From: Nitrosovibrio tenuis | GTDB taxonomy: Bacteria; Pseudomonadota; Gammaproteobacteria; Burkholderiales; Nitrosomonadaceae | Length of the DNA: 64,000 nt | Assembly: GCF_900109785.1 (NCBI RefSeq) | Contig: NZ_FOBH01000002.1 | Span: 124,001-188,000 of the forward strand | Direction of reading: 5' to 3' | Shown here: in pieces, positions 45,547 through 55,131 of the stretch | Numbering within the stretch: the stretch's first letter is position 1 | Layout: each line of letters begins with the position of its first letter | Translations under genes and position numbers: made by a program | Notes under the pieces: model-generated | Told to the model about the DNA's origin: nothing | Database searches by the model: none | What the model saw: only the letters and a program-made list of their open reading frames with translations

Positions 45547-47388
45547 TTACCCGTCCTTTCGTCCGCGCTGCCCGTCCGCGTTCCACAAGATCGCCACGCC
45601 AAGGACTGCTGACGCTATCGAGCCGGCGAACACAGCAATCTTTGCAGCAGAGAAATCGGATTCGACTGGAAATGCCTGGCTAGCAATGAACAGCGACATG
45701 GTGAAGCCGATGCCGGCTAGTGCGCCGGCTCCGATTAATTGGCGCCACGAATATTCATCAGGCTTGGTGGCGATTCCGAGCCACACAGCGATGACTGATG
45801 CCGACACCAATCCCAGGGGCTTGCCGATCACCAATCCGACGATAATCGCAAGCATAAGCGGTTCATGGCCGGTGAGTGCATCCGCCGTAACCGCGACTCC
45901 TGCATTGGCCAAGGCGAACAGCGGCAGCACAATGTAGCTCGACGGGCCACCAGCATTTCGCAGCAGGCGATCGGCCGGCGATTCCAGGCGATCGTGGATT
46001 GCGTCGAGCGCTCGCATCGCCGGAAGCGAGGGGCCGTGCCGCAAGACCTCGCCGCTACGTCGTGCCTCTGTAGTCAGGATCGCATCCGCCTGGACCATCA
46101 TTGCCGTCAGATTCGGGGGCGGCCTTGTCGGAATGAACAGCGCCAGGATCACGCCCGCCATGGTGGCGTGAAGTCCGCTTGCGAGCACGCAGGCCCAGAG
46201 CAGGACGCCCAATAGGACGTAGGGCGTGACGCTGTAAATATGGAAACGGTTGAGGAGAGCCAGCGTCGCAACTATGGCCGAGGCCCCCGCGAGATAGCCG
46301 AAGTTCATCGTGCCGGAGTAAAAGACCGCCACGACGATGATCGCGCCGATGTCGTCGACGATAGCCGCAGCCGTCAGGAAGACGCGCAGCTCGGCCGGCA
46401 CGCGGTTTCCCATCATTACGATCAATGCCACAGCGAACGCTGTGTCGGTCGCCATCGGAACCCCCCATCCGTGCGACCAGGCTCCCGCAGGAATCACTAA
46501 CAGGTAAAGGATCGCCGGCGCCACCATGCCGCCGACGGCCGCCGCAACGGGCAGGGCTCCCGATCGTACACTGGCTAGGCGGCCGACTGTAAATTCGCGC
46601 TTGATTTCCAGCCCCACGACTAGAAAGAAGATCGTGAGCAGACCATCATTGATCCAATGGAGTAAGGACATCCTGAACTCGGCGTCACCGAGTGAAACGC
46701 CCAGATACAGCTCCCACAGCGCCACGAAGCTGGCGCCAAGGCTGGAATTTGTCAGAGCCACAGCAAGAATCGTCGCCAGCAGGAGCAGGACGCCCGCCGA
46801 GGGCGCCCAGTCGGCAAAGTCGAGCGCTACGCCCCGCAACCTGTGCCCTGGGGCACCGAGCATCGCATCAGCGAAAGAGCTTTCATCCCACGGGTCATCA
46901 TAGCGGCGACCATTGATAAAGAATGTCGGCGTGACCAAGGCGTGGCTGACTTGGGCGCTCTTTACATCGGCGTGGACGCGCGCCTTGGCACGCTCGTCGG
47001 CCTCCCTAGCTTTATCAGCGTCTGGTAGCGGCACCTCCAGATCGCGGGCAACCGCAATCAAATCCTCCTCTGTCAACGTCTCCGAACGTGTCATCAACGC
47101 GATGTGGGCGTCCCAAAAGCTTTGGGCGTCTTTCGCATGCTCCACTAACTCGGCGGCCCTCAGAGCAATATCGCTTCCAGTTAGCGGGTAATGCCGGAAT
47201 ACATAACGAAGACGATCGCCCAGCTGATCACGAACCTGAGCTATTCTCTCATTCGCAGCACGGCAGTACGGGCATGCGTAGCTTCCGTACTCTACCAAAG
47301 TTATTTCAGCGTTCGCTGGACCGAGCGTGTGGTCGTAGTCGTTATCGACCCGACGATCGAGCCTGCTGCTAAGTTTCACCTGCGACAC
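45547..47388 (-). CDS. NhaA Na+/H+ antiporter fused to an N-terminal DsbA-like domain
   Basis: A 613-residue fusion. Residues 1-185 are a thioredoxin-fold domain of the DsbA/FrnE type with active site CPYC at 39-42 ([18 protein letters not shown]) and the cis-proline loop [20 protein letters not shown]. Residues 195-610 are a full NhaA antiporter with about twelve helices; the ion-binding region is [20 protein letters not shown]. NhaA exports sodium in exchange for protons. The DsbA-like domain has no signal peptide, so it may lie in the cytoplasm. The start is a GTG at 47388. A free DsbA-like protein at 56960 resembles the first domain. Confidence 0.92.
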   Translation of the reverse strand: MSQVKLSSRLDRRVDNDYDHTLGPANAEITLVEYGSYACPYCRAANERIAQVRDQLGDRLRYVFRHYPLTGSDIALRAAELVEHAKDAQSFWDAHIALMTRSETLTEEDLIAVARDLEVPLPDADKAREADERAKARVHADVKSAQVSHALVTPTFFINGRRYDDPWDESSFADAMLGAPGHRLRGVALDFADWAPSAGVLLLLATILAVALTNSSLGASFVALWELYLGVSLGDAEFRMSLLHWINDGLLTIFFLVVGLEIKREFTVGRLASVRSGALPVAAAVGGMVAPAILYLLVIPAGAWSHGWGVPMATDTAFAVALIVMMGNRVPAELRVFLTAAAIVDDIGAIIVVAVFYSGTMNFGYLAGASAIVATLALLNRFHIYSVTPYVLLGVLLWACVLASGLHATMAGVILALFIPTRPPPNLTAMMVQADAILTTEARRSGEVLRHGPSLPAMRALDAIHDRLESPADRLLRNAGGPSSYIVLPLFALANAGVAVTADALTGHEPLMLAIIVGLVIGKPLGLVSASVIAVWLGIATKPDEYSWRQLIGAGALAGIGFTMSLFIASQAFPVESDFSAAKIAVFAGSIASAVLGVAILWNADGQRGRKDG

Positions 47389-47440
47389 AGAATGGGCTCA
47401 TCTTCGCTTCACGTTTATATTTCGGCCAAATTGCGTCAAC

Positions 47441-47671
47441 CGGCTGGCCGTCAAGATGGGTAAGCCGTGGTTCCAGCTAAAGGAACTGGCAGAAAAGCAC
47501 AATATCGTCGCGCTCTCTTCTAACTATAGTCTCTACGACGATATGTCGAACCAGTTCATAGCGATTCTGCGAGACTATAGCCCTAATGGAGAAACGTATT
47601 CCATTGATGACAGTTTCCTCAGTTTAAATGGCTTGAGCAAACTCGGGCCAACTGCTACGGATATGGGGTAG
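47441..47671 (+). pseudogene. umuC fragment (DNA polymerase V catalytic subunit)
   Basis: About 75 codons matching the N-terminal part of UmuC: VKMGKPWFQLKELAEKHNIV, then ALSSNYSLYDDMSNQFIAIL and ETYSIDDSFLSLNGLSKL, which includes the palm Asp. The preceding ~45 residues of UmuC and everything after TDMG are missing. It is a decayed fragment with no umuD beside it. Confidence 0.8.
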
Positions 47672-47943
47672 TCGATTAGTCATCGAGTGCGCATCTGGAC
47701 AGGCTTGCCGGTATGCCTGGAGGAGGCAATGCAGGAATGGCCCATGACATACGGCGTTGGAGAATAGGATGGGTTGCAGCTTTTAGCTCGACACATCCTG
47801 AAAACTGTCAGGGCTGGGGGCGGGGTCTTCATAAAAACCGCTATGAGGCGCCAGGCGTCGCCAGCTATTGATTTGCGCGAGCATTGGGGAAAAGGAGGAA
47901 AAGAAGAAGGAAAATAATTCGCCCTGGCACATGCCTGATGAGC

Positions 47944-48528
47944 TTATTTCGGATCGGCGTTCTGCGGCTGTGGGGACACCTGTTCCCAGCCATCCGGGCA
48001 TTCCTGCACCTGGGGATAGTAGCCTTCCGGTTCCCGGCAATAGTGCCAATAGCCGGGCTGTGCTCCGGTGCCGGAGTGGGGTGTATTCTGCTTTTGAATA
48101 TACACGGGCGGCGGAGCGGGCGGGACAATTATAGGTGCATAGTATATAGGGCGGTAATCATAAAAAGCGGAAGGATAATAAGGCGAACTGTAGCCGAACG
48201 CTCCAAAGCCTGGACCTCCGAAACCATCGAGGCCAACGCCAAAACCCCCGAAGGCTGGAGCAAAACCCCATCCTGGTCCCCATCCGGGCCACGCATGGGC
48301 ATAATGAGGGCCATCTCTTTCATGATGGCCTTGGCCCTCGGCTCCCTGGTGCCCCGCGCCGCTGTCATCTCCGCCGTCGGTACCGGCGTCATCTCCTTCA
48401 TCGTGACCATCATCATCCCAGCTATCAAAGTCGCCATCGTGCCCATCAAATGCGCACGCCGGGTCACCAGGAGTCAGTCCCAGCAGAAGAACCGTAAAAA
48501 ATGGAAGAAATAATCGCCTAATCTTCAC
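47944..48528 (-). CDS. Secreted glycine/proline-rich hypothetical protein
   Basis: A 194-residue protein. Signal peptide: LFLPFFTVLLLGLTPGDPAC then AFDG. The mature part begins with an Asp/His/Gly-rich stretch (DGHDGDFDSWDDDGHDEGDD) that could bind metal, then Gly/Pro/Tyr-rich sequence. It ends in WHYCREPEGYYPQVQECPDG then WEQV, a short cysteine-pair motif found at the end of many proteobacterial exported proteins. The GTG at 48528 with AAAGGC before it gives the best signal peptide. The function is unknown. Confidence 0.75.
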   Translation of the reverse strand: MKIRRLFLPFFTVLLLGLTPGDPACAFDGHDGDFDSWDDDGHDEGDDAGTDGGDDSGAGHQGAEGQGHHERDGPHYAHAWPGWGPGWGFAPAFGGFGVGLDGFGGPGFGAFGYSSPYYPSAFYDYRPIYYAPIIVPPAPPPVYIQKQNTPHSGTGAQPGYWHYCREPEGYYPQVQECPDGWEQVSPQPQNADPK

Positions 48529-49100
48529 GTAAGCCTTTGTTCCAGGCCATGTGGTGCCGACGCTCATCCTCGTTTCTGGTCGAGGCATATTGATAAGGGC
48601 CCCGTGCAACCATGTCTATCCAATCATTACGATGGATTTCCCGTCCGCCACGAGTGCCAACCGATGAGTACGGTGTGGACGCAAATCAAATAACGCACGG
48701 TCCGGCTATGCGATGACATTTTGCAGGGCTTGCCTGAATGCCGAAAGCATAGGAGAATCCAAAGCTTCGAGGGAAATCGGCGTCGGCCTTACGCACATTG
48801 GCACTATACGTTCACCGGGGCCATTACACAGCCATCCGGCATCCAGGCGGGCTTATCCATTCCGAATACCGAACTTAACCGGGGAGGAAAAATCAAAAGG
48901 ATCACGCCTGACGATATGACCCGAGCGAGATGATGGCGTAAGAGTCATAGAAGGTAATAGAGGTTACCCGAAGGTTTATCTGCCAAGCGATGATAGAAAC
49001 GTCGCGCGGCGAGAAGATTTTAAGTAATTGCAGGCTTGGTTGTAAAATCCGAGGCTCCATCGTGACATGGAAACTCGTTCAATAATCGGAGGAAAACTGA
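48529..49100. other. Intergenic region without a supported gene
   Basis: About 570 bases. Two overlapping plus-strand frames near 48713-48933 lack good starts and family matches. GGAGGAAAA at the right end is the ribosome site of the next gene. No repeat was noticed. Confidence 0.35.
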
Positions 49101-49547
49101 ATGAACATTTCCAGACGTCATCCCTTGCTATTAGGCAGCGCCGTTGCCATCGCGATATTTTCGGGTTCTCTTGCAGCCCAGGGCTTGGGGCAGTTGAAAG
49201 ACATCACAGGCGGGGGCGGCCTCGGTGGCGCAGCTTCGTCATTGGGATCATTGTCATCCATAACATCCGGAAGCACAGGCAATGCCGCGGGAATTATCGA
49301 ATTCTGCATGAAGAACAATTACCTGAGCGGCGATACCGCCTCTTCGGTCAAGGACCAGTTGATGGGAAAGATCACGAGTGAGGGGAATCAACCAGCCCAG
49401 AGTAACCCCGACTATATCAGCGGGGCGCAGGGTATTGTGACCGGCAGCGGTGGTCAGAGCGTCGATTTGAGTATGGCCGGCCTGAAAGCTGCGGCAGTGA
49501 AAAAAGTATGCCAGAAGATACTTGACCAGGCCAAGTCCATGTTTTAA
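49101..49547 (+). CDS. DUF2501 (YjjA-like) exported protein
   Basis: A 148-residue protein with signal peptide LLLGSAVAIAIFSGSLAAQG. A Gly/Ser-rich linker precedes the DUF2501 core, TGNAAGIIEFCMKNNYLSGD then VKDQLMGKI, with a second cysteine in AAVKKVCQKIL. E. coli YjjA belongs to this family; its role is unknown. GGAGGAAAA before the ATG is a strong ribosome site. Confidence 0.88.
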   Translation: MNISRRHPLLLGSAVAIAIFSGSLAAQGLGQLKDITGGGGLGGAASSLGSLSSITSGSTGNAAGIIEFCMKNNYLSGDTASSVKDQLMGKITSEGNQPAQSNPDYISGAQGIVTGSGGQSVDLSMAGLKAAAVKKVCQKILDQAKSMF

Positions 49548-49757
49548 TTGCCGGTCTCCGAAATACGGTGACCATGCTGGTATTTTGCGGCGGGCTTTGG
49601 AATTATCGCCCGCCCGCCTGCAGGTACCAATGAGCAAAACGGAGCACCTGTAGGAATGGACGGATGAGCGCTACCCATCTACCCATCTGCCCATCTGGGC
49701 ATCTGGTCGAAGATGGCGGTTTAGGCCTGTAAGCCCGCACCCTTCCTAATGCTCAAA

Positions 49758-52607
49758 TCAGGCAGAAATAGGGGCTGCTTTCCGGGTCGCTCCCCGCGGG
49801 TTTCTTATGCGTGTGACGAGTTTGCTCAATTCGCGCAACCAGAGCACTGAACTGGCTACAAGCATGCAAAATAGCCAATCCTCCCATCTCAACGCAACGG
49901 TTGAGAATGCTTGTTGCAGGAACGGGACGTAAACCACCGCCGCTTGCAGCAGAATCGCCAGGAGAAGCGAGCCCCAGAGCCATTTGTTCGTGAACATTCC
50001 AATGAATGCGCTTTGTTCGTCGGAACGTGCGTTGAAAACGGTGAAAACCGAAAACAGCACCAAGGTAGTAAATGCCATGGTCTGGGCGTAGCGCATGCTG
50101 CCTGAGCCTTCTATGAAGCCGCCGGGCAGGCTGGCATCCAGTACCAGCAGCGTTCCGACAGCCATGATGACACCGACAAAGAGGATACCGAACCACATTT
50201 CGGGTGTGATAACGCCTTCGCCCTGCGGTCGGGGTGGTGTGCGCATGACATTTTCCCCCGGCGGATCGACGCCCAGGGCAAGTGCCGGCGCGCCATCCGT
50301 CACGAGATTTATCCAGAGGAGTTGCGTCGCAAGAACCGGCAGCACAATCGTTTGGCCTTCGGGCTTCAAACCGATAATATCCGCTAACACCACGCCGAAG
50401 AACATCGTCAGCACTTCACCGATGTTGGACGAGAGCAGGTAGCGCAAAAACTTTTGAATGTTGGAGAAGATGGCGCGCCCTTCCTCAACAGCGGCGACGA
50501 TGGAGGCAAAATTGTCGTCGGCAAGCACCATGTCGGCAGCTTCTCTGGAAACATCGGTTCCGGTGATCCCCATTGCTATACCGATGTCTGCAGTTTTAAG
50601 GGCGGGCGCATCATTAACCCCATCGCCCGTCATCGCCACGACCGCGCCGCCGCGCTGCAACGCCTGGACGATGCGAAGCTTATGTTCGGGGCTGACGCGC
50701 GCATAGACCGAAACTTCCCTGACCGCTTGATCCAGAGCCTCGTCCGTCATCTTTTCCAGTTCGGCACCGTTGATTGCGCGCGTCTCCTTGATGATTCCGA
50801 GCTGGGTGGCGATAACAGCCGCGGTGGTAGGATGATCGCCTGTTATCATGATCGGCCTTATCCCCGCCGTTTCCGCGCGAGCCACCGCTTCTCCCGCTTC
50901 GGGACGAGGGGGGTCGATCATGCCAATCAATCCGGCGAATACGAGATCCTGCTCGATACGTTCGTCAACTTCATCAGCCGAGAGCGCGTCGACGGGCAGC
51001 GAACGGTAGGCAACACCGATGGAACGCAGGGCATCGCCCGCAAGCTCTTCGTTCGCCGTGGCGATCGCGGCGCGGCGGTCCGCTGTCAACGGCCGCGTTT
51101 CTTCGCCCACGAGCTCATGCGAGCATCGCCCGAGCAAAAGGTCGGGTGCGCCTTTGGTGAAAATGAGCAGGTGTTCGTGCTTATGAGCATCGGTATGAAC
51201 CGTTGTCATGAGTTTGCGCGCGGATGAGAAGGGAACTTCTCCAATACGCTTGAAGCGCGCATCGAGCGCTTCAGCTTCCAGTCCCGCTTTACGCGCCGCG
51301 ACTATCAGCGCGCCTTCTGTCGGGTCGCCCTGGACCATCCAGCGCCCGTCGCGCTCGAACAGCACGGCGTTGTTGGCGCGGTCGGCGACCGCAAGCGCGC
51401 GCTCCAGTTCGATGCGCAGTGCCCCGGAAATGGCTTCCGGCGCGCCATTGCCGTCCTGCCGCACTTCACCTTCGGGCGAATATCCGCTGCCCCCCATCGT
51501 GACGCGGCCGCTCGCAGTAACCACGACGCGCACCGTCATCTCGTTCTTCGTCAGCGTGCCGGTCTTATCGGAAGCAATAACGTCCGCCGAGCCGAGCGTT
51601 TCAACTGCCGGGAGCCGCCGCACGATGGCATGGCGCCGGGCCATGCGCTGAACGCCAATCGACAGGACGGCAGTGGTGACTGCCGGCAGTCCTTCCGGTA
51701 TCGCGGCCACAGCCAGCGCCACCCCGAGAATGAGTACATCGAAAATCGCCGCAAAGCCGGTCACATGCTCAACGATCATGATGGTCGCGATCATAATGGC
51801 CGCGATAACAACAACGATCACCCCCAGCAGCTTTCCGATGTGGGCGAGTTCCTTTTGCAGTGGCGTTACCTCTGCGGCCGCTTGCTCTAATAACCCGGCG
51901 ATGTGGCCCATCTGAGTCTGCATTGCGGTCGCAACCACTGTTGCGTGCCCCCGCCCAAACGTCACGTGGGTGCCGCTGAAGACCATGTTGTGGCGATCAC
52001 CCAGCTCGGCGTCTTCGGTAATCGCAAGCGTGTCCTTTGCTACGGGCAGGCTTTCCCCGGTGAGCGCGGCCTCCGCGGTTTGCAGGGCCGCCGAATGTAT
52101 CACGCGCGCATCGGCGGGGACAGTATCACCCTCTTCAATTACTATGATATCGCCCGGCACCAATTCCGCTGCGTCGATGCTTCGCTGCTTGCCGTCCCGG
52201 ATCACTTTGGCCTGTGCTGCAGACATCTGGCGCAGCGCCGCTACCGCTTCCTCCGCTCGCGACTCCTGTATGTAGCCCATGACCGCGTTGAGCAGTACGA
52301 CCGCGAAGATAGCGATGGCTTCATAGGGCCAGGCCGACTCCCGCTCAAGCAACCAAATTCCCGCCGAAATGGCCGTCGCGACCAATAGAAGGATAACCAG
52401 CACATTCTGGAACTGGGCCAGGAATTTTTTCCACTTGGGTATGGGCTTTTCCGAGGCCAGTTCATTCCTGCCGTACCGACTCAGCCGGGCTCGCGCTTCA
52501 TCTTCGGTCAAACCCCGGTGAGCATGGGTGGCGAATGCCGCCACGAGGTCTTCAACGGATTGCTGATAGGGATGTTTTTGGGCCTGCCCGGCATTTGAGG
52601 AAACCAT
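49758..52607 (-). CDS. P-type cation ATPase (P2A, calcium-type)
   Basis: An inner-membrane cation pump of 949 residues. The actuator has TAEAALTGESLPVAKD, TM4 has VAAIPEGLPAVTTAVLSIGV, the phosphorylation site is VIASDKTGTLTKNEMTV and the hinge is VAMTGDGVNDAPALKTADIG. The N-terminal GLTEDEARARLSRYGRNEL is the cation-ATPase domain. The PEGL motif and length fit Ca2+ or Mn2+ pumps like PacL rather than heavy-metal CPx pumps; the exact ion is not certain. It sits alone on the minus strand beside small hypothetical genes. Confidence 0.93.
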   Translation of the reverse strand: MVSSNAGQAQKHPYQQSVEDLVAAFATHAHRGLTEDEARARLSRYGRNELASEKPIPKWKKFLAQFQNVLVILLLVATAISAGIWLLERESAWPYEAIAIFAVVLLNAVMGYIQESRAEEAVAALRQMSAAQAKVIRDGKQRSIDAAELVPGDIIVIEEGDTVPADARVIHSAALQTAEAALTGESLPVAKDTLAITEDAELGDRHNMVFSGTHVTFGRGHATVVATAMQTQMGHIAGLLEQAAAEVTPLQKELAHIGKLLGVIVVVIAAIMIATIMIVEHVTGFAAIFDVLILGVALAVAAIPEGLPAVTTAVLSIGVQRMARRHAIVRRLPAVETLGSADVIASDKTGTLTKNEMTVRVVVTASGRVTMGGSGYSPEGEVRQDGNGAPEAISGALRIELERALAVADRANNAVLFERDGRWMVQGDPTEGALIVAARKAGLEAEALDARFKRIGEVPFSSARKLMTTVHTDAHKHEHLLIFTKGAPDLLLGRCSHELVGEETRPLTADRRAAIATANEELAGDALRSIGVAYRSLPVDALSADEVDERIEQDLVFAGLIGMIDPPRPEAGEAVARAETAGIRPIMITGDHPTTAAVIATQLGIIKETRAINGAELEKMTDEALDQAVREVSVYARVSPEHKLRIVQALQRGGAVVAMTGDGVNDAPALKTADIGIAMGITGTDVSREAADMVLADDNFASIVAAVEEGRAIFSNIQKFLRYLLSSNIGEVLTMFFGVVLADIIGLKPEGQTIVLPVLATQLLWINLVTDGAPALALGVDPPGENVMRTPPRPQGEGVITPEMWFGILFVGVIMAVGTLLVLDASLPGGFIEGSGSMRYAQTMAFTTLVLFSVFTVFNARSDEQSAFIGMFTNKWLWGSLLLAILLQAAVVYVPFLQQAFSTVALRWEDWLFCMLVASSVLWLRELSKLVTRIRNPRGATRKAAPISA

Positions 52608-52839
52608 CTGCGTGCTTTATACCGCCATTTGTGGCTGATAGCCGGCTCCAATCTCATGGCCGAAGAAATCAAAGGCGGGAATCTGAAAGAGGCAAACTTC
52701 AGCTCGTTTCCGCGCCATGAATATCAGTTTTAAGTAAGGCGATAAGATGTAGCGGCGAAGCCGGGCCCTACCGGAATGCGCTCCAATTAACTCATGCAAT
52801 ATGGTCGCTTTGCTATACGGAAGAATCTTCCCGCAAAGC

Positions 52840-52953
52840 TTAGTGTTCTGCCGCAGTCCGGCGCATTTTGCGCGTCATCCATGTCGCGCATTCCACAAAT
52901 GCCGCGAACGCCGGGGCGATCAATCCTGCCCCCAATAAGGAATAGATTTTCAT
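52840..52953 (-). CDS. Small hypothetical membrane-associated protein
   Basis: A 37-residue protein, MKIYSLLGAGLIAPAFAAFV then ECATWMTRKMRRTAAEH: one hydrophobic helix and a basic tail. GAGGGA lies a few bases before the ATG at 52953, and the gene follows the 113-residue gene by 22 bases on the same strand. No family recognised. Confidence 0.55.
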   Translation of the reverse strand: MKIYSLLGAGLIAPAFAAFVECATWMTRKMRRTAAEH

Positions 52954-52975
52954 GGAAATTCCCTCGGGAAAAGCA

Positions 52976-53317
52976 TTATTTGGTGTTTTTTTTCGCGCCG
53001 GGAAGCGTAATGACGATTTTGGGCGGGCTGGAAACCTTCACGGCGGCGTGCGCTGCGTCGAGGGGTGCGATTAATCCTTGAAGTTCTTCCAGCCCCTTGA
53101 CAGACGCGAGGTTCGCGAGGAGCCGCGGGCCACCTGAAATATCAATTTCTTCCAACTGAGCCGGAGGCGCATCGGGATGCAACAGTCGAAACAGGGAGTG
53201 GTTATAGCCGGCAGGCAGGTCAATTTCTATCTGCTCAGCGCGATCGAGCAGCGGGGGCACGGCTTCGACCGTTTCACGGCCACGCCAAGTCAACTTCGTC
53301 AGAGGCTCTTTTTCCAT
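52976..53317 (-). CDS. Hypothetical protein
   Basis: A 113-residue protein without signal peptide or membrane segment. It contains ETVEAVPPLLDRAEQIEIDL, LLHPDAPPAQLEEIDISGGP and a lysine-rich end, SPPKIVITLPGAKKNTK. I recognise no family. Codon use matches the neighbours. It is followed by the small 37-residue gene, probably in one transcript. Confidence 0.6.
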   Translation of the reverse strand: MEKEPLTKLTWRGRETVEAVPPLLDRAEQIEIDLPAGYNHSLFRLLHPDAPPAQLEEIDISGGPRLLANLASVKGLEELQGLIAPLDAAHAAVKVSSPPKIVITLPGAKKNTK

Positions 53318-53589
53318 TATTCTGCTCGTGGTTAAGGCTCAATCTTTGGGAAAACGCATCTCAGTTTCCGTTCGCTGCCGTACATAACTGCCTGTGCTGG
53401 CGAAGCACTTGGACAGTCCAAATGAAGGGACTCAAATTTCTGTTCAGGCTGCATTCTGTGAGTGTCCCGAGCGTTTGGAAGTAGCGGTTTGGTATCAGGG
53501 CGAGGTTATTGTAGGCTTGGTAGTGCGCTCTAAATAACAGATTAAAGGGCTCCTGAAGCCCCTACAGCGTTTTTATCCTCAGGGGCCCA

Positions 53590-54444
53590 TTAAATATTAG
53601 AAGCGGTTTTGCCGGCCGATTGTTCCAGCTCGTCAATGGCTTTATCGAGCGCCTCGGCATCTTCACCACTTTCGATTCTGAGTATATTGAGTGGCTCGAA
53701 ATAGACGTTTGCAATGTTTTCGCTGGTAATGACCAGGAAGGGTTTTGTCGTCCGCACGCCGGATTCGACATCGAGCGGTATGGAGTTTTTCGAGTGCGCC
53801 GGGCCGCTTGCGGTAATTTCCATGGCCGAGGTGTTGGCATCGTGCAGAACAATATAACTGATGGTGCCGTCCGCCTTGGCAAAGAAATCCTGTAGTATGC
53901 CGTCGTAAAATACGACGGTGTTCAGGTTCTGGGTACGGGACAGGACGTACGCGCGCACAAGCTCGGATTCTTCGCTTTTTCTTCCTTTCTCCAGCAGAAA
54001 CAGGTACCGGTGACGGGTAAAGCCGCGGAGATGGCCGTGTTCGATCAGTTTGCCGGCTCCGAATCCAGCCAGACCTGTTAGAGCTCCCGTTGCAAGAAAA
54101 TAGAGGAGGATCCAGAAAATATACCGGTCCAGCATGGCGCGGAATGTGGGGTGGGGGGTGCCGGGCAGGGTGAAGGCATCGATGCGGACCAGAGCGGAGA
54201 GTTCATCGAAATCCACGCACGGTACGGCGATCGGCGGGAAATTCACGCAAAGTGCTGTGTTGATGGTGAGATAAGCGAACGCATGGACGAAAAAGCTGAT
54301 AATCACCACGCCGGCCAACTGCGCGAGGGGGCTGGCGGGAGAGACTTCCCGTGTGACCTGGTTCGGGGCGTAGAGTCCCCAGAAGAAAGCGAATCCGGGC
54401 AGCAGCAGGACAACGATGACTACCGTCGCCCAGGCTATGGACAT
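53590..54444 (-). CDS. Predicted inner-membrane protein (DUF6338-like)
   Basis: A 284-residue protein. Three membrane helices: WATVVIVVLLLPGFAFFWGL, LAQLAGVVIISFFVHAFAYL and FWILLYFLATGALTGLAGFG. The C-terminal ~140 residues are soluble and beta-rich (NLNTVVFYDGILQDFF, FLVITSENIANVYFEPLNIL). This layout resembles DUF6338 proteins; the role is unknown. It starts six bases after the stop of the 85-residue gene, so the two are probably co-transcribed. Confidence 0.7.
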   Translation of the reverse strand: MSIAWATVVIVVLLLPGFAFFWGLYAPNQVTREVSPASPLAQLAGVVIISFFVHAFAYLTINTALCVNFPPIAVPCVDFDELSALVRIDAFTLPGTPHPTFRAMLDRYIFWILLYFLATGALTGLAGFGAGKLIEHGHLRGFTRHRYLFLLEKGRKSEESELVRAYVLSRTQNLNTVVFYDGILQDFFAKADGTISYIVLHDANTSAMEITASGPAHSKNSIPLDVESGVRTTKPFLVITSENIANVYFEPLNILRIESGEDAEALDKAIDELEQSAGKTASNI

Positions 54445-54450
54445 GCCGGG

Positions 54451-54708
54451 TTATACGGTTGCCGCTTGGGGCAGGGAGGGAGCGGTAGCGGGTTTGTGAA
54501 TATTGCGAAGCGCTTCAATTTCCTTGATTGCCGTTTTGAGGTCAACGGAAGACCTATGCGGATTTGATAGAACCTTTATGACAATTCCCGAGTCGCCACC
54601 CGCCAATCGCACCAGCTTGTCATACAGAATCCGGTCTTTTTCCTTTAGAACTCTCATATTAGCTCGCATATTATCAGTGAAATCTGATACAGGAGTTCTA
54701 ATTATCAT
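54451..54708 (-). CDS. Small helical hypothetical protein
   Basis: An 85-residue protein, MIIRTPVSDFTDNMRANMRV then LKEKDRILYDKLVRLAGGDS; a charged helical N-terminal half and an Ala/Pro-rich tail. No domain recognised. No clear ribosome site is seen at either in-frame ATG, so the start is uncertain. It is followed within six bases by the membrane-protein gene, which suggests a pair. Confidence 0.6.
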   Translation of the reverse strand: MIIRTPVSDFTDNMRANMRVLKEKDRILYDKLVRLAGGDSGIVIKVLSNPHRSSVDLKTAIKEIEALRNIHKPATAPSLPQAATV

Positions 54709-54738
54709 ATTGCCCGATTGGCGTCAAGATTTTTTGAT

Positions 54739-55131
54739 CTAATCCTCCCAAGTCCGATTGGCGCGGTCCAGCGCCTCAAGCCTTTCCCGAAGCGCTTCGA
54801 TCTCATCCAGCAATTGCAGGGCCAGTGCCACGCCGGCAAGGTTGATACCAAGATCGACTTGCAATCTGGATGCCCTGCGGGCACGGCGCATCTGGGCCCC
54901 CGTAAAACGCCAGAAGTGAGGTGCTTCCCCGGGGCTGATCTCCGGGCCGCTTTCAGGAGTCAGCAAACCTTCGTCGACCAGCTCGATGATATAGCCGGTT
55001 TGCACGGAGCAGGCCTGGCTGATCTCGGTCAGCGTCAGAAGGTGTTCCTCGTCCAGAATGACTCCGCTCAGTTTTGGGCCATGTGGCTGGTCCTGCCCGC
55101 CTGCCTCCCGTTCACTTTCGCCTGTCATCAT
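54739..55131 (-). CDS. cbpM: Chaperone modulator CbpM
   Basis: A 130-residue MerR-like protein that binds the J-domain of CbpA and inhibits it. The helix-turn-helix-like part is LLTLTEISQACSVQTGYIIE followed by LVDEGLLTPE and FTGAQMRRARRASRLQVDLG. The C-terminal helix LALQLLDEIEALRERLEALD is typical. Its ATG overlaps the stop of cbpA as ATGA, the usual cbpAM operon. Confidence 0.9.
   Translation of the reverse strand: MMTGESEREAGGQDQPHGPKLSGVILDEEHLLTLTEISQACSVQTGYIIELVDEGLLTPESGPEISPGEAPHFWRFTGAQMRRARRASRLQVDLGINLAGVALALQLLDEIEALRERLEALDRANRTWED

Noticed and set aside
48713-48933. Two overlapping plus-strand frames in the gap before the DUF2501 gene
   Set aside because: No ribosome site, unusual composition and no recognisable domain.
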